A DNA stretch of 64,000 nt, from the NCBI RefSeq assembly GCF_023973825.1, contig NC_090126.1, positions 2,315,001 to 2,379,000 on the forward strand, read 5' to 3'. Below, piece by piece: positions 1-11,727 of this stretch. The stretch is from Plasmodium brasilianum (Eukaryota; Apicomplexa; Aconoidasida; Haemosporida; Plasmodiidae). The translations under genes and the position numbers were made by a program. The notes below the pieces were generated by a model. It was not told the origin of the DNA and ran no database searches. It saw only the letters and a program-made list of their open reading frames with translations. How positions within the stretch are numbered: the stretch's first letter is position 1; the number at the start of each line of letters is the position of its first letter.

Positions 1-1256
1 TATAGGTGCTTTTTGCTATAATTTATAAATAAAGCAGAAAAAAAGAAAAAAATGAAAAAAAAAGACAGAAGAAAGTAGTGTAACTGATACGTCTTAATAT
101 ATATATATATATATATATATAAATAACTCTTAAAGCATGATATATATAGGTAACTGTTTAAATATTTTTAAACAAAACATGCACCTGTTTCTATGTTAAT
201 TGTGACAACCTAAATAAGTTTATAATTCAAATGTAATTATTTTCAAACGCAACACATATACATATTATGTGCTATATATAAATATATTTTTACTAGTTAA
301 TTTAAGAAAAACTAAAATTTTCTATTTATATCAACAATATATATCTCAACAAAAAGTGGAACTTAAAAATGGTATAATAATTAATTGTATAAAAAAAAGA
401 ATGTAACAGCTATAAAAAAAAAAAAAAAAAAAAAAAAAATACACAAGAAAAAAGTATAAAAAGGCTCGCGCCATTTAATGTTGTAAATTATAATTTAATG
501 GTAAAGATAAAAAAAAAATAGATAAAATAAGAAAAAAATTGGATAAAATAGGATATAATAAAATAAAAGCAAAGAAAAGGAAAATAAAGCAAAGTATGGA
601 AATGCAAAACGAATAAGAAAAGAAGAACAGAAAAAAAAGTAAATAAAACAAAAAAATAAAATAAAACAAAAAAATAAAATAAAACAAAAAAATAAAATAA
701 AACAAAAACAGGAAAATAAAATATAAAAAGGAAAGTAAAACATAAAAAGGAAAATAAAACATAAAAAGGAAAACGAAACAAAAAAAAAAAAAGAAAAAAA
801 GAAATGAAATAAAAATAGAAGAAAAGTAAATAAAAATACATAATATCAATGTGTGCAAAAAATTACGCACACGTAAAATACATTATTATTTCAGTACACA
901 CACAAAATATACTAATTAAATAAAATATATTAAAAAGAAGGTAGTATAGGGGCAATTTTGTATTTATTAGTTACAAAATTTTGTAAATATTGAAATATTA
1001 AAATTTTTACATTTAGAAGCACATTATGGTTTATTAATACATTATTTCTACGCCCGCTATTATGTTTTACTCATAGTATATATGTGCGTAAATGCACGTA
1101 TAAGTGTACTTAATTACACCATAAATGTACGTATATATTAAAAAAAAAAAAAAATCCATAACTTTGTAATTATAATAATTTATGTACAACTAAGTTATCA
1201 AATGACGTGTTAATGACATTATTGTATATTTTATCTTAATTACTAATTTTGTACCA

Positions 1257-1307
<51 letters not shown>

Positions 1308-1778
1308 ATACACATAAATACATGTATACATATATACACATATATGTAATGTGTACGCGTAAAGCTTCCGTTTTTTTCCACTTGTTTCTGGAAATTTTCC
1401 CCTCTTTTTGACATTTTTATGTTATAATTATCATTGTTTTATAATTATAACATGTGCAATTATAAAGTAACATTGTTGTTTGGAATATAATTAAAAGAAT
1501 AAGTTTTATTTATATATATTTGTTTATAATTATATTTATATGTGTATGTATGTGCTTTTTAGTTTTTGCTAGTACATAAATATGTATATATACCCTTTTC
1601 ATTTAACTAAGTGCACATTTTATAGTAATTATATTAATGATTTTAAAGATTAGTGTTCGTATATTAATATTAATGTGAAATATAATTCTAATTTTCATGT
1701 ATACATGCATACGTACATACCTCTTTGCCGTTGTTATTAAAAAGAAACTTTGCACCTTTTAAATTTTCAAATTTTTTC

Positions 1779-1842
<64 letters not shown>

Positions 1843-2403
1843 CATCAATCCTAAATGTTCATATTTATATAATAAGAATACATAAATATTAAATGACTTT
1901 TATATATGTAAATAAAAGATGTGTTCAACATCTAGATTTATAAAATTTTAATTTTTTTATTTTACCCTATTTGTGATATTTCTATGTTTTTTATTTCAAC
2001 TCACCTCATCTTTTTTTTTTCTTTTTTTTTTTTGTGTGAAACATTTGAAGAAGAATTAATAATTGATTTATTATTCCTATGAAAAAGGGGTGAATACGCA
2101 AAGGAAGCGAAAATATATACAAAAAAAAGAAAAAGAAAAAAAAAACACAAAAATTAGTAGAAGACTTATTAATTGATCTTCATTCAGAAATTTGAATCCC
2201 TTGAATGCATATATATTTTCCGTTTTTGTATTCTAGCATATGCATATATATATATGTAGAAAAATAGGTGTATGTGTATATTTGTATATATATGTATACA
2301 TGTACATATATATATATATATATATACGTACATCCATACATACACATTTACATATACACCCTCATTGACGCTTCAAGCGATTCACCGAATAATTTAAGTT
2401 AAG
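1..2403. other. Intergenic DNA upstream of GAPM3
   Basis: No gene is supported here. The stretch holds TA dinucleotide runs (about 97-122 and 1262-1303), an A-rich degenerate repeat at about 630-800 (units of AAATAAAATAAAACAA type), a 60-base T run at 1783-1842 and many smaller homopolymers. Open frames over 475-870 and 1190-1414 are products of these repeats (Phe/Leu/Tyr-only or Tyr-Ile-only translations) and are not credible proteins. The last few hundred bases must contain the GAPM3 promoter and 5' UTR, but I see no defined motif. Confidence 0.7.
1783..1842. repeat. Poly(T) run of 60 bases
   Basis: An unbroken T-run in the GAPM3 upstream region, among the longest homopolymers in the window. 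Assembly length here is unlikely to be exact. Confidence 0.9.
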
Positions 2404-2999
2404 ATGTGGTTCACTACAAGGCAAGACGGCCTTGATGACAACTGTCATACGAATAGAGGACCATGTTTTCAAATAAGTGGTTTTTTTGGATCTACGTTAA
2501 GATTAGGTTTTTTTTTAGAATTTATAGCATTGACCTTTTTATTTATGGCTTATTGGTCAAGTGGGGGTAAAGGACTCTTTAGTTATGATTTAAAAAATAT
2601 GAAAGATGAGTATCGTTTTGATCAAACTTTTAGAAATTCTATAACTCTTTGGACAGGTGTCTATTTGATAGGAGCTATATTTATAATGTCTTTCCAAGTT
2701 CTTCTTGCGGATGATACCTGGTATAAAAAGCGAAGATAAAAAAGAGTAACTAAAAGTCATGTTTTCGTGTACCCCATGTTACTGAATTATGTCTACATTT
2801 ACGCACATGCGCATACATATGGATATTATGCATATATAGAGATATACATGAAAAAATACATACGCATATGCATGCACATATATACACACCTATGTATATA
2901 CATACGCACGGATATGTGATCCATTTTGGAAAAATAGTTCATCTCATGCAAAAAGGAGCCCCCCTTTTAAGAGACATATATATCAGTGTTCTCATTATT

Positions 3000-3032
<33 letters not shown>

Positions 3033-3885
3033 TTAAAATGATTTATGATAATGTTTAAGAGCTTATTTTTAATGAAAAGAAATAGTATATTACTTAACAA
3101 TTTAATACTATCTCAATATTAACTCTTTTCATTTGTTGATTTATTTATTATTTTTTTAGTTGGGCAAGAGGATATCGTGCAGGATCTAAAATTTTGAGAT
3201 TAGCTTCATTTTTTGATACCATAAGTGCAACTCTACAGTTTATATTTTATTTGTATATATCTAAATTTTATACAAGAAAATGGTATGTTCATTTTAATGA
3301 GGGAGGAAGCGAATGGGTGTTTTTTATTTTTGTGCGATTACTTCATGCTTTTTCTTGTTTATTATATGGTCTAGCTGCTTATTTGTTGGAAGTTTATCAC
3401 GATGAAGGAGCAGGCGATTTGCATGCATATATAAATGGTGTAATGTTTGCATTTGCTGGATTAACAGGTACTAAAATAAGTCATATATTGTTTGGCCGTT
3501 TGTAAATTAGTATATGAAGTGTTCTTCCAGACCCTTAAGCACAATATGCTCATTCCTGCGTCGATATATATATATATATAAACATAATACGTAATTACGT
3601 GCATACGAATAATACAATAGATCCTTTTATTTAAATTTTCATCTTTTTTTTGTAGAAATATTTGTAATATTTTGCAACTCTGGTAGCTACTCCAATTTCC
3701 TGTTATGGATAGCCTTAGGAGCAGTTTCCCTATGGTCCTACTATTTCGAGCCAGAAGTTAATCATGTCTCCCCTGCCTTACATGAAACCGAATTAACGAA
3801 TGATGTTGAACAACAAGTAGAAAAGTTTTCTCGATACACGCCATACCCACAAGATCCTAATCAAAACGCATATTATCCTGCATAA
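2404..3885 (+). CDS. GAPM3: Glideosome-associated protein with multiple membrane spans 3 (GAPM3)
   Basis: Three exons joined by GT-AG introns: 2404-2720, 3160-3467 and 3656-3885. The phases agree (2, then 1) and give 284 aa. The translation has six hydrophobic spans: two in exon 1 (around LGFFLEFIALTFLFMAYW and SITLWTGVYLIGAIFIMSF), three in exon 2, the fifth of which crosses into exon 3, and the last near NFLLWIALGAVSLWSYYF. This matches the GAPM family, which sits in the inner membrane complex and links the actin-myosin glideosome to the underlying cytoskeleton. The C-terminal tail is short, hydrophilic and Pro/Tyr-rich (PYPQDPNQNAYYPA). The exon 1 donor (GTATAA) lies inside the last codons of an open frame that would otherwise end at 2739. 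The second donor is GTACTA, chosen over GTAAAT at about 3502 because only it keeps phase. Family identity rests on topology, length and remembered synteny with VPS29 and ClpC. Confidence 0.88.
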
Positions 3886-4931
3886 TTTTGTCTGTATATA
3901 TGTGAATTGTTTAAATTTTGTTTTTTTAAAATATATTTATAAAAAAAAAAAAAAAAAAACGTAAAAAATGTTTAAAAAAAATGATAAAAAAATGTATTTT
4001 AAAAAAAAAAAAAAAAAGAGGAAAATATGAAAAATATGAAAAATAACTTTGGAACGGAATATTGTTTAAAAACGTTATAGGGGAAAAAATGCTATATATA
4101 ATGATGCAATTATTTCATTTACTTTTTCACTAACTTGTTATTTCTTAACATATATTTGTATACATTTTCAAGTAAAATAATAGAAAAACAAAAGCTCTGT
4201 TATATTCTCCATCACATTGTTATGTATAAATTTAAAAACTTTATTGTTCAAAGTAACTATTTTCTTTTAGTATAATATTACATATTGTGGGCGGAGCCTA
4301 CAGGCTCTCTAAATTTTTTAAATAAATAGATAAGATCTGCTAAGAAGAAACGTAAGGACATGGCCAAACACAAAAATGGACAAACGTGAACAAACCTTGG
4401 GAACTATTTTTTTATTTTTGTGTTTTTTTTTTTTTTTTCTCGAAAAAGGCTATCTTCAGTCTCCTATGAACACCTTGAAACATGATTACAAGGTACCTTC
4501 CTAATTTGTGTTGTTATATAAATAAAAACTTGAAACTTTATGTTAAGAATTTGTTTATGGGTACTTTATTTTAAACCCTTCATTTCACATCGCTCAATAT
4601 AAAATATATATTTTGCGGGGAGGGGGAAAAAAAAAGAAAAATGCAATAAAAATGGAATAAAAAAGAAAAGATGTATCGGAATTCGAGTGAGATATGTGAA
4701 CATTCTCCTCATCATAAATAAAACCCCATTTTAACTTGGGATTGATTAGAAAATCGGGCATTTCCCTTGGATGATATATATATATATATGCGCAGATATA
4801 CTTATGTATATAATGTATACAATTTAGTTTATACCCTATTGGGAATGATGTTAAATTGTGTTTTTTTATTTTTTTGTTATGCAACAAGTTGTTATGTTAC
4901 AATATTTAATGGAAGCATAAAAAAAAAAAGA

Positions 4932-4968
<37 letters not shown>

Positions 4969-5310
4969 TTTACCCATGTGTACGTATGTGCATATGTACA
5001 CATATATGGCGTGCGCATACATATACCCTAAAATACATCAAGTACCAACTTATACATTAGTACTTCAAATAACAAAAAAAATATCCTTTCTTGCAAAATT
5101 TATTAAAAAGATGGTACATTACACATAAAACTATTTGATACGGTTATTTAATTATAATTATACGCATATATATTTTGAAAACAATTAATATGTAAAAGGC
5201 TATAAGTACGATATAAATTTAAAATAATGCAAAAAAAAAAAAAAGTTATCCATTTCTCCAAATAAAATGAAGCAAATGGTTCTCACATGGACTATTTTCT
5301 ACTGTGACAT
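3886..5310. other. Convergent intergenic region GAPM3/VPS29
   Basis: This holds the two 3' flanks. It contains A-runs at about 3941-4016, TA runs at 4775-4789 and 4936-4964, and one GC-richer patch at 4287-4310 with a perfect 5-bp stem (GAGCC, loop TACA, GGCTC at 4294-4307) followed by a T-run. No coding exon is supported. Open frames over 4594-5060 translate to repeat-derived Tyr/Ile-rich sequence. Confidence 0.6.
4287..4310. other. GC-rich hairpin patch followed by T-run
   Basis: TGTGGGCGGAGCCTACAGGC and the following bases form a stem GAGCC/GGCTC with loop TACA (4294-4307), then TCTAAATTTTTT. It is one of very few GC-rich spots between genes here. It resembles a hairpin plus U-tract, so it may be a small structured RNA end or a chance occurrence. 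Confidence 0.25.
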
Positions 5311-5886
5311 TTACTGCTTATGTAGCTCACTCATTTCAACATTTGTTTTTCCATTTTTTTCTTCATATACATATACAACAATTGAATTTTTTGCAACGGC
5401 CATTAGGATAAAACTTGGCGTAGGTTGAGAAAGCCATGGTTGAAAAGCCCCAGTTGCTGATCCTGGGTTAATAAAATATTTGCCTTCATAATGAACAATA
5501 GAATTCTTATGTGTATGACCAGTAATAATTATGTCACTATCATATTTTTTTTGCCATTGTAAAAGGGCATTCATATCACCCCATGGAATAATTTGATGGC
5601 CATGAACTAATGATATTTTAAAATTTCCAATATTTATGGTAATATCTTCTGGGAAATCAAAATTGTCATCCATATCTCCTTTAGTTATATGAACGGAGTC
5701 AGCTATATTTTTAAGTAACTCCAAATTTTCGCTTGATCCAACATTTCCTGTACATAATACATGTTTGATTTTGTCAGTCTTTAGAAGATCCTTAAAACAT
5801 TCAGGCAATCCTAAATTTCTCATAGGAGAATGAAAATCTCCTATTAGTAAAACTAACTCTCCTATGTCTTCCAATTTTCCACTCAT
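5311..5886 (-). CDS. VPS29: Vacuolar protein sorting-associated protein 29 (retromer subunit)
   Basis: A single exon of 191 aa, against about 180-190 aa in other eukaryotes. VPS29 is the small metallophosphoesterase-fold subunit of the retromer cargo-recognition complex with VPS35 and VPS26, acting in endosome-to-Golgi retrieval. Visible motifs are the phosphoesterase-like LIGDFHSP near residues 14-21, the GNVGSSENLE segment near 48-57, GDMDD near 74-78, VHGHQIIPWGD near 94-104, TGHTHKN near 121-127 and INPGSATGA near 138-146. All fit the VPS29/MJ0936 fold. The start ATG is the first in the frame, and an A-run lies just upstream. The gene is convergent with GAPM3. Identity is clear from full-length similarity. 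Confidence 0.96.
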   Translation of the reverse strand: MSGKLEDIGELVLLIGDFHSPMRNLGLPECFKDLLKTDKIKHVLCTGNVGSSENLELLKNIADSVHITKGDMDDNFDFPEDITINIGNFKISLVHGHQIIPWGDMNALLQWQKKYDSDIIITGHTHKNSIVHYEGKYFINPGSATGAFQPWLSQPTPSFILMAVAKNSIVVYVYEEKNGKTNVEMSELHKQ

Positions 5887-7366
5887 TTTAACATATGGGG
5901 AAAAAAAAAAAATACAATAAAATAAAATAGAACAAATATAAGCAAAATGTTATATATAAAAGATGTATATAAGTAATGAATAAAATTTAAAAATGGGCTC
6001 CGGAAATTTGTGAACCTATCCTATTATATAATCTATTTATTCTCATATGAGTGAACATTTTTAGTTATATTCTCAAAATTCCTTTTGCCTGTGTGTTCCT
6101 ACAATTGAGAAGCTACATGTGTGTGCATACATACATGCATACATGCATACTTATATACTTACATACATATATATATGTACATTGCCGCACCTGCATGCGT
6201 ACATGTGTCAGTTCTTAAAACGATTTACCAATGGGACGATAATGTGGCATATTTACATAAATCCCATAAAAGGAATTGATAAAAAAAAACTGTTTGGAAA
6301 ATATAACTATGTTACGAAGCAAAACGTGAAATTAGCGTTTAGTGTTTTAAAGAAAAGAATATGGCAATAGGTCGTACCAGCCCTTTTTGCTGCATTTACT
6401 TAGGTATATGTATAAATATAATATATATATACATATACTTAAGTACATATATTAATGTACATAATAAATAGGAAAAAACTCCACGTAATGTGCTTATATT
6501 TGATAAAGGAACTTTATTTATAAAACTTTTTACTTATTTCAACAAAGTTTACTTTTTTAAAAAAAAAAAAAAGTGAAATAACAACCGTTATAAATCTAAT
6601 TAAAGCACAAGAGCTAATAAAGATTAAGAATAAAAAAAAAAAAAAAAAAAAAGTAAATGCAAGTGAAAATACAAGTGCAAATACAAATTAAAGTTCAAAT
6701 ACTAATACAAATGCAGTAAACATGGGAACAATCATAACAAAAAAAAAAAAAAATGGGGAAAAGAAAAAGAAAAGGGCAGAAATCCTATATATGTAATCGC
6801 AAATACACGTGATGGGACGAATGTAACATATATGTATACATATATACAAAAAAAAAAAAAACAGTTAAAATTAATATTTAAAAAAATAACAGCATAAACT
6901 TTCAAATATGTTGTATATATAAATGGTTCCTTTGAAAAGTCGTCAATTTGAAAAGAAGGTATGTACATGTAAATTTTATTTTAAAAATAATTAAATTATA
7001 TACCTATTTCGCATGGGTACGTGTGAGAATGTTGAGCATAATTATGGCTCTTAAAGAAAAATAGCGACGATCCTGGGTTACACCTATATATGTCTACATA
7101 TATATTTGTATATATATCTATACATATTCGTACCACTCCATATTTCAGTGTATCTTATATTTTCTCTATACATCGTATATCTTCCAATGTGTGCCTCTGT
7201 CATGCCTTATCGTACACATACATATATGTATATATACATACATATGCATATGTATGTATATGTAGGGAGAGGGGAAGGGGACACATGGCCGCATAAATTG
7301 TAAGAAGAGGTTCAAAACCTAGAGTTTTTAACTGAGACTATTAACTGGGGCTTTCAACTGAAACTT
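5887..7366. other. Intergenic region VPS29/ClpC with one possible cryptic exon
   Basis: Most of this is low complexity: A-runs at 6559-6572 and 6632-6652, AT/ATAC tracts, and a degenerate 15-base repeat (AACTTTTAACTGAAA type) at about 7318-7395 reaching into the end of ClpC. One plus-strand segment at 6212-6370 is different. It follows a consensus-like TGTCAG acceptor, is open for 52 codons to a TAG, is less AT-biased and contains no homopeptide (it begins FLKRFTNGTIMWHIY and ends LKKRIWQ). It may be the terminal exon of a small unannotated plus-strand gene. A possible upstream exon lies around 6070-6118. I recognise no family. Confidence 0.4.
6212..6370 (+). other. Candidate terminal exon of an unannotated small gene
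   Basis: An open segment of 52 codons ends in TAG after a CAG acceptor at 6209-6211. Its residues are mixed (Trp, Asn, Pro, Gly, Lys), unlike the repeat translations around it, for example INPIKGIDKKKLFGKYNY. An upstream stretch ending at about 6118 (CTACAT before GTGTGTG) is open in a compatible phase, but I cannot identify a first exon. The function is unknown. A chance open frame is still possible. Confidence 0.3.
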
Positions 7367-10300
7367 TTAACTCAAACTTTTAATTGAGGTTTTTAACAAC
7401 TGTACGTTTGTTTTGTTATCACTTGTTAAGTTTACATGAATGGAATCATTCGGTTCGTACAAATTGGAAATGAGAAAGGAAGCTATTGGATCCTCGATGT
7501 ATTTATATAACGCTCTTCTGATTGACCTAGCACCAAAATTCATATCATATATGTTATTTTCATCATTGCAAATATATTTAATTACTTCTTTATCGATAAT
7601 TAGGTTTAGGTTCTTTCTTTTCTTAATTCTTTTTTTTAAATCATCAATCATATTTTCTAAAATATTGATAATGTCTGTTTTGAGAAATTGGCGGAATATG
7701 ATTTTTTCATCTATCCTATTTAAAAATTCGGGTAAAAATCTTTTTTTTAATTCTTCTTCTATTTCTGGTTGTAATTCGTCATACCATTTATTTGTGCGCA
7801 GTTTTTCGTCAAAAATTTCAAAGGAATCATTTGTGCTATTTTTCGAGCTGTTACTTATTTCTTTGTTTTCGTTAGTGGGATCATTTGTCATGGTTAGGTT
7901 AATATCATCGGGAAGACTTTCTTTGTTAGATGTTATATTTGCATTTACACTGTTTTGTTTTTTCTTCATGTAATACTTGAAACCTAAATTTGCGTAGTTT
8001 TTATTATACAGTTTGAAATAGTCCGTAATTATATCAGACCCAACGTTCGTAGTCATAAAGATAAATGTATTTTTAAAAGAAACTTTATTTCCTTTAGAAT
8101 CATTTAATACACCACTGTCTAAGATTTGTAATAAAACATGTAATACTTCGCTATGTGCTTTTTCAATTTCATCAAATAGTATTATAGAGAACGGCTTTTT
8201 TTTTACACTTTCTGTTAATTCGCCTCCTTCTTTATATCCTATATATCCTGGGTAACTTCCAAGTAATTTGCTTACAGAATGTTTATCAATATATTCACTC
8301 ATATTTATAACTATTAAATTATCTTCATTAAATAAATATTTGGATATAACCTGAGCACATAATGTTTTGCCTACACCTGAAGACCCACATAATAAGAGTG
8401 TACCGATAGGTTTGTTTTGATCCTTAATATTTGTAATAGCTTTAAATAAATATTTTGATAATATATCAATTACTTTTTCTTGACCAATTATTATTTCATT
8501 TAATTTTTCTTTTAACTTTAATATTTTTTCCTCTTCTTTTTTATTCTTTTTAATATATGAAATGGAAGATTTTTTGCTTACTATATTTTCTATAACATCC
8601 GATGTCACATATTTCATGTGCATGTTTTCGAGATAAAGTTCATCTTCTTCATTTTTATTATCTACATTCTGATCTTTGCTGAACTTATTCGCTTTATTTA
8701 ATTGGGTATTTGTTTCTGTTCCAGTAAGTTTTTCTATCCCATCTTTATTACTAGTTATTATAGAGTTGTTTCCATTTTGTTCTTGCGTCATGTGACTATC
8801 ACTGCTCACATTTTGACTCTCCTTTTTATCCTCACTACTTTTTTGTTTTTCCCCTTCTTTCACTTCTTCCACTTCTTCAACTCTGCTGTGGGTAGGAGTG
8901 TTCTCTTTATTGGAAAGGAACCTTTCGTGCCTTAATTTCTGCCTCATATATTTTTCATATTTTATTTTTTGATAAGCTCCAGCTTCATCTAATATGTCAA
9001 TTGCTTTATCTGGAAAGTGGAGAGTAGGTAAATAATCTTCCGTTAATGTAACAATAGACTTCAACGAGTCACTAGTGTAATAAATATTATGATATTTTTC
9101 ATAACTATATTTAATTTTTTTTAATAAACGATATGTTTCCTTGGATGTGAACTGTCTAACAGGTATGCAGTTAAATCTTCGTCTTAATGCCTTATCGCTT
9201 TCTATATATTTTGTATACTCTTGAAATGTAGTTGTTCCTATACATTGTAAATTATCTGAAGAAAGAAAAGGTTTTAACAAATTGGATGCATCCAATGATC
9301 CTTCTCCACTTCCTGCACCCACAATAACATGAATTTCGTCAATAAATAAAATATTTTTTTTTTTTTTATTTATATTTGACAATAGATGTTTCATTTTTTC
9401 TTCAAATTCACCTCTGTATTTTGTACCTGCAACTATATTACCAACATTTAATTGATATATAGTACAATTTCGTAAATGATATGGTACTTGATCTTTTAAA
9501 ATTAAATAGGACAAGTGTTCTATAATGGCTGTCTTACCTACTCCACTTTCACCAATTAATAAAGGATTTGATTTTTTTTTTCTACCTAATATTTCTATCA
9601 TTCTTTTTATTTCTTTTTTTCTGCCAAAAAAATGCTCATCTCCCCTTTCATAAGCCATTTGTATCATATCGATTAAACAGTCTTTCATAAAAGATGAAGA
9701 CGTAATTATTTTATTATTCGATGCAAAATTATTTTCATCATTACTTTTGAAATCTCTTGCCTGATTTAGGTACTCACTGTTCAGACTGTTCATTATGTTG
9801 TTCTGCTGTCCGTTATTTGCCAATCCATTATTCGTCTGCCCATTATTTGGATGTTCACTGTTCGCCTGTCCACTATTAACCTGAGCATTATTACGCAGCT
9901 CGTTGTTGCGTAGCTCGTTATACATATTGCTTATTCGTTGATTATCAAAATCTCTGCTCGAAAGGTTAAAACTCTTGTAACTATTATTTTTGCTATTATC
10001 ACTACCACTACTGTTGTCACTACTGCTGCCAGTACTGCCACCTGTACTATTATTATCAGCATTTCCGCCGATGTTAGTACTAACAGATCTGCTCGATGCT
10101 GGAAAAGAGGAAGAGCCGTTCTCATCGTAACTTGTTAACTGGTTTTTAAGTTCATTCACACTTATGTTTAACTCATCTAAATATTTCACAAAATCGCAGT
10201 TTTTCTTTTCTAATGCCATGTTTATAAGAGATGTCAATATATCAATAACATTAACAAACATTTTCTTTTTTTTTCTTGCTTCTAAAACAGCATTTTGAAG

Positions 10301-11296
10301 AACCAATTTGCAGTTTTCTGAAAATTTTATGTCCGAATTTACCCCGGACCATGTTTTTGCATCCTTTTTATTCTTACTTATCGTTATATCATTGGTAATA
10401 CCTTGGCTATCCTTGCTGCTGCTACTCGTGTGGGTCTCCTGATCTGTAATGTTGCAGCTTACAATATCGGTACTTCCCCCATCGCTGTCATTGTTATCAT
10501 TGCTAGCAACGCTACTATCGCTATAACCGATACCATTTTCTGTGCTGCTAACATTATTAGTACAGTCAGCATTTGGAGTTACTGCCTCAGCACAAGGTGA
10601 GTCCGCGTTGTGAGCAGCAGTGGAAGAAGTAGAGGAAATGTTACTTTGGTTCTCGTTTAAATTTTTCAGTAAATCTATCTTGTTTTCTATATCTTTTATA
10701 TGTTTATCAATAAAATTAGTCATCAACTTATCGCCATCATTCTGATTGATCATGTCCTTAATACTCCTCCTTTTACCATTGCTATCTGCATCATATGGAT
10801 GTAATAAAGGGTCTTTCTTCTTTACATGTTCATCTGTTTTATTTTTCGGAATTACATTATACGAGATATTATCAATGTTCTGTTCATGTATATTATTACT
10901 ATAGTTTTGTATTTTATTTATTTCCATATTAAATTTATCTAAAAAGTGGGTAAGCGAAATGTTAAAATATTTTAAAATGCTCTCAATCAAATGCGAGTCA
11001 ATCCTAATAATTGCTATTAGAAGATGTTTTAATAAAATTTCCTGTTCATTATCATTTTTAGCTACTTCCCTAGCCATAATAAGGGCTTTTATACATTTTT
11101 CATCATATTCATCAAATAAGGACACATATAATTTATTATTTCTGTTCTTTATTATTCGATAATTTCTCCTTATATTTAACGTTTTGTATTTATTTAATTG
11201 ATATGTGCTATTTAAAAAACAATTTTTTTTTCTTATATGTATATTTACTACAATTTCAAGCATGAACAGGGCTATTAAAAAGTAAAATGTACTCAT
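7367..11296 (-). CDS. ClpC: ClpC-type Hsp100 AAA+ chaperone, apicoplast-targeted
   Basis: A single exon of 1309 aa. The N-terminus has a hydrophobic signal-like stretch (residues about 5-18) followed by a basic Asn/Lys-rich region, the bipartite form used for the apicoplast. The Clp N-domain is split. Its first half is near 62-130, its second near 325-390 (SENCKLVLQNAVLEARKKKK), and about 190 low-complexity residues lie between. AAA1 has Walker A GESGVGKT at about 582-589 and Walker B ILFIDEIH near 650. AAA2 has Walker A GSSGVGKT at about 971-978 and Walker B IILFDEIEKAHSE near 1040. A second Asn/Ser-rich spacer (about 395-530) precedes AAA1, and a charged insertion follows the middle region (about 790-900). 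An LGF tripeptide near 1103 lies where ClpC and ClpA carry the ClpP-docking loop. ClpC unfolds substrates for ClpP protease. The ortholog is PfClpC (PF14_0063, from memory). Divergent from the CFAP57 gene. Confidence 0.95.
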   Translation of the reverse strand: MSTFYFLIALFMLEIVVNIHIRKKNCFLNSTYQLNKYKTLNIRRNYRIIKNRNNKLYVSLFDEYDEKCIKALIMAREVAKNDNEQEILLKHLLIAIIRIDSHLIESILKYFNISLTHFLDKFNMEINKIQNYSNNIHEQNIDNISYNVIPKNKTDEHVKKKDPLLHPYDADSNGKRRSIKDMINQNDGDKLMTNFIDKHIKDIENKIDLLKNLNENQSNISSTSSTAAHNADSPCAEAVTPNADCTNNVSSTENGIGYSDSSVASNDNNDSDGGSTDIVSCNITDQETHTSSSSKDSQGITNDITISKNKKDAKTWSGVNSDIKFSENCKLVLQNAVLEARKKKKMFVNVIDILTSLINMALEKKNCDFVKYLDELNISVNELKNQLTSYDENGSSSFPASSRSVSTNIGGNADNNSTGGSTGSSSDNSSGSDNSKNNSYKSFNLSSRDFDNQRISNMYNELRNNELRNNAQVNSGQANSEHPNNGQTNNGLANNGQQNNIMNSLNSEYLNQARDFKSNDENNFASNNKIITSSSFMKDCLIDMIQMAYERGDEHFFGRKKEIKRMIEILGRKKKSNPLLIGESGVGKTAIIEHLSYLILKDQVPYHLRNCTIYQLNVGNIVAGTKYRGEFEEKMKHLLSNINKKKKNILFIDEIHVIVGAGSGEGSLDASNLLKPFLSSDNLQCIGTTTFQEYTKYIESDKALRRRFNCIPVRQFTSKETYRLLKKIKYSYEKYHNIYYTSDSLKSIVTLTEDYLPTLHFPDKAIDILDEAGAYQKIKYEKYMRQKLRHERFLSNKENTPTHSRVEEVEEVKEGEKQKSSEDKKESQNVSSDSHMTQEQNGNNSIITSNKDGIEKLTGTETNTQLNKANKFSKDQNVDNKNEEDELYLENMHMKYVTSDVIENIVSKKSSISYIKKNKKEEEKILKLKEKLNEIIIGQEKVIDILSKYLFKAITNIKDQNKPIGTLLLCGSSGVGKTLCAQVISKYLFNEDNLIVINMSEYIDKHSVSKLLGSYPGYIGYKEGGELTESVKKKPFSIILFDEIEKAHSEVLHVLLQILDSGVLNDSKGNKVSFKNTFIFMTTNVGSDIITDYFKLYNKNYANLGFKYYMKKKQNSVNANITSNKESLPDDINLTMTNDPTNENKEISNSSKNSTNDSFEIFDEKLRTNKWYDELQPEIEEELKKRFLPEFLNRIDEKIIFRQFLKTDIINILENMIDDLKKRIKKRKNLNLIIDKEVIKYICNDENNIYDMNFGARSIRRALYKYIEDPIASFLISNLYEPNDSIHVNLTSDNKTNVQLLKTSIKSLS

Positions 11297-11727
11297 TTCT
11301 TTCTTTTATGAAATAGTATGGCAGTGAAAAACAGGTTTTGTAGTGCTGGAATATTTACGTTTTTACTCATGGAAATACGCTTTTATACTTTTTTCACCTA
11401 CTGTGCAAACGAGTTTGTTAAAGTTGGCATATTATGCATACATATGTATAAATACGTGCATATGTGTACATTCGTATAAGTATATAAGCATATGTGTATG
11501 TATACGTTTATGGGTATGTATGCATGTATGTATATGTACATGTACATGTACATATTAATTTGTTCATCTTTATTTCCAATCATCCGACTTTATCGAAATA
11601 AAGAAGCGCTCACATCGCTGTATGTAACATAATGCGGGAGAGTAAAATGCCCATTTTCTATGGAATATTGAATGAAACCTTTTTTGCTTTTATTTATCAA
11701 TATATCTATTTATTTTTAAATTTGTTT

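Noticed and set aside
475..870. Overlapping minus-strand frames of 82-131 aa
   Set aside because: Translations are almost only Phe, Leu, Tyr and Ile from an A-rich repeat; no domain and no codon bias.
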